DNA of 13,511 bases, taken from NCBI GenBank assembly GCA_964612995.1, contig CAZTGE010000115.1, forward strand, positions 1 to 13,511. Direction: 5' to 3'. Shown in pieces: positions 8,224 through 13,511 of this stretch. Source of the DNA: SLQH01 sp964612995. Lineage in GTDB: Bacteria; Planctomycetota; UBA11346. Position 1 is the first letter of the stretch; the number at the start of each line of letters is the position of its first letter. The translations under genes were made by a program, and so were the position numbers. Below the pieces are notes generated by a model that ran no database searches, was not told the origin of the DNA, and saw only the letters and a list, made by a program, of their open reading frames with translations.

Positions 8224-11200
8224 GCATTGGCGACCGTCTCGGCCTGCTGCTGGAGTCTGTGCAGGTCGCGCTTGCCGGTGCCGAGGGTGGGGATCGCCTC
8301 GACAGCGTGGACGTCGCGGGCCTTGAAGCGGAACAGCGTTGGTAGTTCGTCGGCCAGCGTGGCCAGACCGCGTGCGTCGACCGGCAGCACCGTGTGCAGC
8401 ACCACCAGGCGTTCGCCGCGTCGGGTGTCGCTGACCGCGACCACCGCGAGTTCGTGTTCGGCTTCGGGGTGTTCGGCCTCCAGACGCCGACGTAGTTCCT
8501 CCTCGACGCGATCGAGCGGCACCATCTCGCCGCCGATCTTGGCGAAGCGGGCGAGTCGGCCGGTGAGATGGACGTAGCCGTCGGCGTCGACGTGGCCGAT
8601 GTCGCCGGTGTCGTAGGCGCCATGGCGCAGCGCCTTGGCGGTCTGTTCAGGATCATCGAGGTAGTCGAGCATTCGCGCCGGCGAGCGCACGGCGAGCAGG
8701 CCGTCCTCGCCGCAGGGCAGCGGCTCGCCCGATGCGGCATCGAGCGCGAGCACCTCGACCCCCGGGATGCTACGGCCGACCGAACCGTCGCGACTGCCGG
8801 TCTCGTGCACGCCGTCGACCGTGATGTCGGGCGCATTGACCGTGACCACCGGCGCGAGTTCGGTGCAGCCGTAGCCTTCGAGCAAGGCGGCGCCGTAGCG
8901 TTCGCGGAATTGCCGGCGCAGCTCTGCCGGGCACTTCTCGGCCCCGGCGATGGCGAAGCGCATCGCAGCGAAGCACTCCGGTTCGATCCGGCGGCAGTAG
9001 CCGCGGATGAAGGTCGGCGTGGCGATGAGGAAGGAGGCGTTGGTGCGCTCGGCCAGCCGACCGAGCGCGTTGGCGTCGGTCGGGTCGGGGTGGGCGGCGA
9101 TGTGCAGGCCCTCGCTGAGCGCGAGCCACAGGCCGATGTCGAGCCCGAAACTATGGAACAGAGGCAGGGGGGTGAGGATGGTCTCGCGGTCGCGGCGCAA
9201 GCACAGGTGCTCCATGGTCCCTCGCGCGTTGGCCAGGATCTGGCGATGGGTCAGACGCACCCCCTTGGGGATGCCGGTCGATCCGGAGGAGAACAGGATC
9301 GCCGCGACCGCGTCCGGTGACCCGGGCGCCTGCAATCGTGCCGGGAGCAGCAGGCCGCGCACTGCGGCGGCGACGCTGCGCAACCGGCCGAGCCGGGGCA
9401 ACAGGTCCTCGAGTTCGAGCATGTGTACGCCCGGATCGGGATCGCCGATGCGCGAGCGGTACCGCCGTGAGCTGATCACCGTGCGCACGCCCGCGCGCTG
9501 GCACAGCTGCGCGAGCATCGTGTCGCCCACGGTGTGGTTGAGATTGACCACCGTACGGCCGGAGAGGACCACGGCGAGGTTGGCGATCGCTCCTGCCCGA
9601 CCGGGGGGCAGCAGCAGGCCGACGCAGCCTTCGTCGCGCTCCAGGCCGAACAGCGGCAGAGCCGCCTTGGCCGCCGCGAGCAGCTGCAGGCGCGTCAGGC
9701 TGCCCTGGGCGTCGGTGACCGCGGGGGCCAAGGGCCGGCGGCGGGTCGCGGCGATGATCGCCCGACCGAGGTTGCGGCGGTCCTGCTCGCTGCGGTGCAG
9801 CTCGCAGCGGTGTTGCTGGTGGATCACCGCACGGCGCAGGTCGGCAGGGCCGGTCTCGCTGGGCAGGGGCGGGCCGAGGGCGATCACCACCCGGCGGCGC
9901 AGGCCTGGCAGGCGACGGCGATGGGGTACGCGGCTGCTGGCGTCGCCGTTGAGGCCGTGGATGCATACCGGAACCACCGGCACCCCCGCCTCCTCGGCGA
10001 TGCGACCGATGCCGCGGGTGAAGCGGTCGATGTGGCCATTGCGGCTGATCTTGCCCTCCGGGAACAGGCCGACGCAGCCGCCCGTGCGCGCGACGTCCAC
10101 CGCCGCGCGCAGCGCGCCGACCATCGAGCGTCCGGGGCGTTCGCCGTCGATGGGGATCGCCTGGGCCGCACGGAGGAAGAACCCGGGCACGCGCATGGCG
10201 TGGTAGCTGCGCAAAACGAGGAAGTGCACCGGACGCGGCAGGGAGCAGAACAGCAGCGGTCCGTCGGCGAAGCTGATGTGGTTGGCGATGACGATGCAGC
10301 CACCGGTGGTCGGCAGGTGCTCCTGGCCGAGCACCTCCACGCGATAGAACAGCCGCAGGACCATCGACGCGGTCCAGGCGACGATCTGCGCGCGCTCGCG
10401 CGCACAGAGGATCAGGGCGCTCACCGCAATGGCCACGCCGACCAGCGCGAAGATCTGCCATGCGGCGAGCGCGGCGCCGGCCACCGCCATCAGGGCGAAG
10501 CCGATCAGCAGGCCGAGGGTGCCGAGCACGTTGGCCGCCGAGTAGATCAGTCCGCGGGAGGCGGTGGGCGAACGGCGTTGGAGCAACACGTTGAGCGGGA
10601 CCATCCACAGGCCACCGCCGATTCCGGTGAGGAACAGCCAGAGACCGAAGTGGTAGGGGCCGGTCATTCCGGCCACGCCGCTGGGATGCCCGGCGATCAG
10701 CGCGGCGACGAAGGCGCAGGCTCCGGTGGCGGTGGCGGCGACCAGCGGCAGCCCGGCCGGGCAGGCGAGCAGCATCATTCGCGGGGCGAGCCACGAACCG
10801 ACGGCGAGGCCCGCGCCGAGGACGATGTTCAACACGGCGATCTCGGCCAGGCCGAGGCCGTAGGACTGCTTGGCGATGGTGGCCATCGCCAGTTCGGCGA
10901 TCGCGGCCAGAGCCCAGAAGGCGGCGAGCGAGAGCGTGGGCACCCACAGGCCGGGGGCGGTGCCGAGGACCCGCAACTGCTCACGGATCGCCAGCGGCGT
11001 GGCGATCCGTCGCTGCGGATTGCGTGCCGGCAGTCGCGGGATGCGCAGCGCGGCGTGGATACCCAGGGCACAGAGCAGCAGGCTGAGCAGCAAGACCACT
11101 CCAGGCATCCCCAGTGGCGCGAGGGGGCTCGCGGCTACGAAGCCCGGATCGGCGATGAAGGCGAGGGCGATGCCGGTGAGGATGGCCAGGTTGCTCACCG

Positions 11201-11699
11201 ATTGCAGCAGGCCGTTGGCCCGGGCGAGCTTGTCCGGTGCCACGAGCTCGGGGATCGCGGCGTACTTGACCGGCGAGAAGAAGGTGCTCTGGATCCCCAG
11301 CATCGCGATCGCGCCCATCATCAGCGGCAGCGAATCGATCCAGATCGCGGCGGCGGCGACCAGACACAGCAGCGGCTCGATGCAACGCACGGCGAGGATG
11401 ATCCGCGTCTTGGGGTAGCGGTCGCTCATGCTGCCGGCGGTCGGGGCGAGCACGATGAAGGGGAGGATGAACAGCAGGCCGAGCAGCGCAGAAGTGGTCA
11501 GCCCCTCGGCCTCGCTGATCTGCCCCGCCCGGGAGCCGACCGCGCCGATGACGATCGCGGTGAACACCTTGCGGAAGATGTTGTCGTTGATCGCACCGGT
11601 GGCCTGCGAGACCACATGTCCGCCGAAGCGCGACGAGGACGGATCGAGGGCGGGTTCCGCCGACGCGGCATCCCGCTGGGATGGAGGCTGGTTGCTCAT
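8205..11699 (-). CDS. aas: fused LplT-PlsC-Aas: lysophospholipid transporter/acyltransferase/acyl-ACP synthetase
   Basis: One ~1164-residue polypeptide joins three activities that recycle lysophospholipids at the inner membrane. Residues ~25-435 are an MFS permease of the LplT type (AINDNIFRKVF near 36-46, MSDRYPKTR near 91-99, many hydrophobic helices). Residues ~445-620 are a PlsC acyltransferase with NHISFAD (473-479, the Hx4D motif), FPEGK (546-550) and VPVCIHGLNGD (576-586). Residues ~640-1164 are an AMP-forming ligase with SSGSTGIPKG (804-813), GYGCTELAPVV (942-952), YDTGD (1029-1033), GRLARFAKIGGEMV (1047-1060) and the C-terminal GTGKRD (1140-1145). E. coli encodes LplT and Aas separately. 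I chose ATG 11699 (MSNQPP); a GTG at 11717 is possible, and neither has a Shine-Dalgarno. FPEGK replaces the more usual FPEGT/R. The end overlaps dprA by 19 bp. The fusion is certain; the exact acyl donor is inferred from the family. Confidence 0.93.
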   Translation of the reverse strand: MSNQPPSQRDAASAEPALDPSSSRFGGHVVSQATGAINDNIFRKVFTAIVIGAVGSRAGQISEAEGLTTSALLGLLFILPFIVLAPTAGSMSDRYPKTRIILAVRCIEPLLCLVAAAAIWIDSLPLMMGAIAMLGIQSTFFSPVKYAAIPELVAPDKLARANGLLQSVSNLAILTGIALAFIADPGFVAASPLAPLGMPGVVLLLSLLLCALGIHAALRIPRLPARNPQRRIATPLAIREQLRVLGTAPGLWVPTLSLAAFWALAAIAELAMATIAKQSYGLGLAEIAVLNIVLGAGLAVGSWLAPRMMLLACPAGLPLVAATATGACAFVAALIAGHPSGVAGMTGPYHFGLWLFLTGIGGGLWMVPLNVLLQRRSPTASRGLIYSAANVLGTLGLLIGFALMAVAGAALAAWQIFALVGVAIAVSALILCARERAQIVAWTASMVLRLFYRVEVLGQEHLPTTGGCIVIANHISFADGPLLFCSLPRPVHFLVLRSYHAMRVPGFFLRAAQAIPIDGERPGRSMVGALRAAVDVARTGGCVGLFPEGKISRNGHIDRFTRGIGRIAEEAGVPVVPVCIHGLNGDASSRVPHRRRLPGLRRRVVIALGPPLPSETGPADLRRAVIHQQHRCELHRSEQDRRNLGRAIIAATRRRPLAPAVTDAQGSLTRLQLLAAAKAALPLFGLERDEGCVGLLLPPGRAGAIANLAVVLSGRTVVNLNHTVGDTMLAQLCQRAGVRTVISSRRYRSRIGDPDPGVHMLELEDLLPRLGRLRSVAAAVRGLLLPARLQAPGSPDAVAAILFSSGSTGIPKGVRLTHRQILANARGTMEHLCLRRDRETILTPLPLFHSFGLDIGLWLALSEGLHIAAHPDPTDANALGRLAERTNASFLIATPTFIRGYCRRIEPECFAAMRFAIAGAEKCPAELRRQFRERYGAALLEGYGCTELAPVVTVNAPDITVDGVHETGSRDGSVGRSIPGVEVLALDAASGEPLPCGEDGLLAVRSPARMLDYLDDPEQTAKALRHGAYDTGDIGHVDADGYVHLTGRLARFAKIGGEMVPLDRVEEELRRRLEAEHPEAEHELAVVAVSDTRRGERLVVLHTVLPVDARGLATLADELPTLFRFKARDVHAVEAIPTLGTGKRDLHRLQQQAETVANAQVAAT

Positions 11700-11859
11700 G
11701 GCGAAAAGATAACGCACGCTAACATTGGATGCAAGTCCGATCCGGGCAGATGGGCATTGAGCTTGCCGCCAGTCTAGGCGCCCGGCCCCGGGGGCAACGA
11801 AGGGAGATGCCGGCCCTCAGGACATTCGGAATCGGCGCCGCCGGAAGCGGACCGCGCTC

Positions 11860-11889
11860 GCGAGTGTCTGCGAGCACCCGCGAGCATCC
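11860..11889 (+). repeat. three tandem decamers (GCGAGNNNCY)
   Basis: Three consecutive 10-bp units begin GCGAG: GCGAGTGTCT, GCGAGCACCC and GCGAGCATCC. They are followed by a degenerate fourth. The period is about one helical turn, so a protein could bind all copies on one face. It lies in the divergent intergenic region. Function is unknown. Confidence 0.45.
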
Positions 11890-12080
11890 GCACATGCCGA
11901 TGCACGCAGGTATCCCGCTGCTTGAACGTACGCGCATGCCACGCGCGATGATCCGGTCGTTTCCGGCAGTTTAATTGAAATTTCTCTTGCAGGGGAAAGC
12001 TCTGTGTCCAGCATTGAAGCGCTACGTTTCGCACGTTTGCGTGTTGCGTGGCGCACGATCGCCAACCCGTTCAAGCCTCG

Positions 12081-12085
12081 AGGAG
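12081..12085 (+). promoter_or_regulatory. ribosome binding site of the EF-hand lipoprotein gene
   Basis: An AGGAG stands 9 nt before the ATG at 12095. It selects this start over the open frame that continues upstream to 11975, and it places the lipoprotein signal at the very N-terminus. Confidence 0.7.
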
Positions 12086-12094
12086 TATCCGGCC

Positions 12095-13450
12095 ATGCGA
12101 GATCATTTCCTGTTGCGTTGCCTGTGCATCGCGCTGATCACCTTCGCCATCAGTGCCTGCAGCGATGACGATGACGACGACGATTCCGCCAACAACGGCC
12201 CCACAGCCGACGGCAGCGAACTGCCCAGCGGTGGCACCACGGACAGCCCCGTCGGCAAATATGTCGCCGAGGTCACCGATGTCACCCTGCCGACGGATAC
12301 TACCGACTGGGATGTGTTCGTCGGCGACAGCCCCGCCTTCGTGATCGATCAGGATCTCTCGCTCAAGATCGTCGGGCTCGATGACCAGGGCAGCCTGGAG
12401 GCATTGGCGCTGGCGACGCTCGCGTACGACGCCGAGAACGACTGGTGGCGCGGCACGCAGCGCGTGACCGATCCGGAGGACGATTCGATCACCGAGGAGA
12501 CCTACACCGTCAGCCGCAATGGCGATGCCTGGCAGCTCACCAACGGCGACAAGATCGACAGCGATGGCGACGGGAACTGGGACGACTCCTCTGCGATCAC
12601 CGCTACGCTCCATCCGCGTCTCGACTGGAGCGGCAGGGCCGGGAACTGGCATGGTGGCCATCTCCTGGTCGACAGTGACACCGGCATGCTCTATGCCAAC
12701 GTCGTGCCGGCGCAGTTCACCGCGGAAGGCGCGGGAATGGGCGGCGGCGCGCTGTTCTACTTCTACGATGACGACGGAACGCTGCGGTCGCAGATCCACG
12801 ATCCTACCTATGACGAGGTGCTGACCTTCACCATCACCAAGGATCAGAACGACCTGATGGTCATCTCGTTCGAGAGCCGGAAGGTGCCTGCGAGCGTGAC
12901 CGGTGCCGCCCCGAGCGCCTTCCCCGATAGTGATACTGGCGAGATTCATTTCGTTCCCGCAAGTCGATTGGCGAGCTTCGCCCAGACCGTGGATCTGACG
13001 GTGGCTTCGCAGAGCGAGGAGGACGTCAATGGCGATGGCGAAGGCTTCTTCGAGCAGGATCTGGTGGGCAGTACCGTCACCGTCACCCTCGAAAGCGACG
13101 GCAGCCACGAGGTCGCGCTCGGTGACACGACGCTCGAACAGGGCAGTTACGCCTATCTCGACCTGGCCGGCGGCGTGTTGATGTGCGTCAAATACGAGAA
13201 CTACGGCAGCAGCAACGGCTATGGGGTCAGCACCCTGGTGGTCGATGGCGCCGGCGACGCGACCGGCGACGGTCGGCGCGATGGCTACGACTTCCCCGAT
13301 CACGATCAAGACGGTGAGATCGACGACGATGAGTTCCTGGGCATGGAGGCCACCGGTGTCGTCATCTTCGGCAACGGCGTCGCCACTGACGAGCTTCCGT
13401 ATGTCGGCTTGGAGGATCTGCTTATGACGGCTTTGTCCGGCATCAACTGA
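12095..13450 (+). CDS. aspartate-rich lipoprotein with EF-hand calcium-binding loop
   Basis: I do not recognise the family of this 451-residue protein. Residues 1-22 form a lipoprotein signal (basic start, LCIALITFAISAC, lipobox AISAC), so Cys22 would be lipidated. The +2 residue is serine, which by the E. coli rule favours the outer membrane. A run of seven aspartates (24-30) and a flexible Ser/Gly/Thr linker follow. D402-H-D-Q-D-G-E-I-D-D-D-E413 is a full canonical EF-hand loop (positions 1, 3, 5, 6, 8, 9 and 12 all correct). Partial DxDxDG loops occur at 155-163 (DSDGDGNWD), 310-315 and 388-396. The body is acidic and rich in beta-prone segments. AGGAG lies 9 nt before the ATG. By eye the gene is less GC-rich than its neighbours. 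A calcium-binding surface protein is likely; the actual role is unknown. Confidence 0.85.
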   Translation: MRDHFLLRCLCIALITFAISACSDDDDDDDSANNGPTADGSELPSGGTTDSPVGKYVAEVTDVTLPTDTTDWDVFVGDSPAFVIDQDLSLKIVGLDDQGSLEALALATLAYDAENDWWRGTQRVTDPEDDSITEETYTVSRNGDAWQLTNGDKIDSDGDGNWDDSSAITATLHPRLDWSGRAGNWHGGHLLVDSDTGMLYANVVPAQFTAEGAGMGGGALFYFYDDDGTLRSQIHDPTYDEVLTFTITKDQNDLMVISFESRKVPASVTGAAPSAFPDSDTGEIHFVPASRLASFAQTVDLTVASQSEEDVNGDGEGFFEQDLVGSTVTVTLESDGSHEVALGDTTLEQGSYAYLDLAGGVLMCVKYENYGSSNGYGVSTLVVDGAGDATGDGRRDGYDFPDHDQDGEIDDDEFLGMEATGVVIFGNGVATDELPYVGLEDLLMTALSGIN

Positions 13451-13485
13451 CGTACGCGATCTGTTCGATCACCGAAGAGGTCTCT

Positions 13486-13509
13486 CACGGAGGCGCGGAG
13501 ACACGGAGA
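13486..13509 (+). repeat. three tandem octamers (CRCGGAGR), edge of a possible dispersed repeat
   Basis: CACGGAGG, CGCGGAGA and CACGGAGA follow each other without a gap, 36 nt after the lipoprotein stop and running into the window end. The rest of the 3' flank (13451-13485) shows nothing recognisable. The array may continue outside the window. Confidence 0.55.
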
Positions 13510-13511
13510 TG

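Larger units (their letters stand above)
11700..12094. promoter_or_regulatory. divergent intergenic region, promoters expected
   Basis: The ~395 bp between the divergent aas-type gene and the EF-hand lipoprotein gene hold no convincing ORF. An AT-rich island at 11969-11990, out of keeping with the surrounding GC-rich DNA, is the likeliest promoter site, but I see no good -35/-10 pair. On the minus strand TTGCAT and TATCTT stand 17 nt apart just before the ATG at 11699. That weak pair would place the transcript start at or near the start codon, in keeping with the missing Shine-Dalgarno. A threefold decamer lies at 11860-11889. Promoters here are inference. Confidence 0.35.

Noticed and set aside
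9534..11777. A 747-codon plus-strand open frame antisense to the aas-type gene
   Set aside because: Its translation is Gly/Glu/Arg/Gln-rich with no motif, while the minus strand encodes three intact domains. Long antisense frames are expected at this GC content.
11719..11937. 72-codon minus-strand ORF in the divergent intergenic region
   Set aside because: No ribosome site, no motif, and a competing frame overlaps it; compatible with chance.
11975..12094. Upstream extension of the EF-hand lipoprotein
   Set aside because: It would bury the signal peptide 40 residues inside the protein; the AGGAG-supported ATG at 12095 puts it at the N-terminus.
13486..13509. CRISPR array
   Set aside because: Units are 8 bp with no spacers.

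Overview
The window is very GC-rich (by eye close to 70% G+C) and tightly packed. Its gene content is that of a Gram-negative proteobacterium: diderm lipoproteins, a YadG/YadH-type ABC exporter, an LplT/PlsC/Aas-type lysophospholipid repair protein, AroB and DprA. A gammaproteobacterium, perhaps a purple-sulfur-like (Chromatiales) anaerobe because of the [FeFe]-hydrogenase maturase, is my best guess. That placement is inference and no marker gene here fixes it.

Layout. Positions 1-139 hold no gene but a run of short perfect hairpins. On the minus strand, read from 4804 down to 140, come yadG (ABC ATPase), yadH (ABC permease), a 75-residue two-helix membrane protein, aspA-like aspartate ammonia-lyase, and hydF (H-cluster maturation GTPase). 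All are tightly spaced or overlapping. aspA and hydF share an ATGA stop/start, so they are almost certainly translated together. A 148-bp divergent gap with a perfect 14-bp hairpin follows. On the plus strand come a small 66-codon ORF, a putative lipoprotein (YdbL/DUF1318-like) joined to it by a GTGA overlap, aroB, and then dprA. Between aroB and dprA lies a 157-bp imperfect palindrome bracketed by a 10-bp direct repeat, which looks like a MITE insertion.

The minus-strand gene at 8205-11699 encodes a single ~1164-residue polypeptide. It joins an MFS lysophospholipid flippase, a PlsC acyltransferase and an acyl-ACP/acyl-CoA ligase, and its end overlaps the end of dprA by 19 bp. A ~395-bp divergent intergenic region carries a threefold decamer repeat. 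It leads to a plus-strand gene for an aspartate-rich lipoprotein with a canonical EF-hand loop (12095-13450). The window closes with three tandem octamers that look like the edge of a dispersed repeat.

How the parts work together. The aspA-hydF pair points to [FeFe]-hydrogenase maturation, with AspA a plausible local ammonia source. No hydrogenase, hydE or hydG is in this window. The LplT-PlsC-Aas fusion would import and re-acylate lysophospholipids at the inner membrane. aroB (shikimate pathway) and dprA (RecA loading during transformation) are housekeeping or competence genes. The most unusual items are the non-coding ones (palindromic elements at 1-111, 4865-4896 and 6884-7065), the coupled aspA-hydF pair, the 88-nt overlap into aroB, and the acidic EF-hand lipoprotein.
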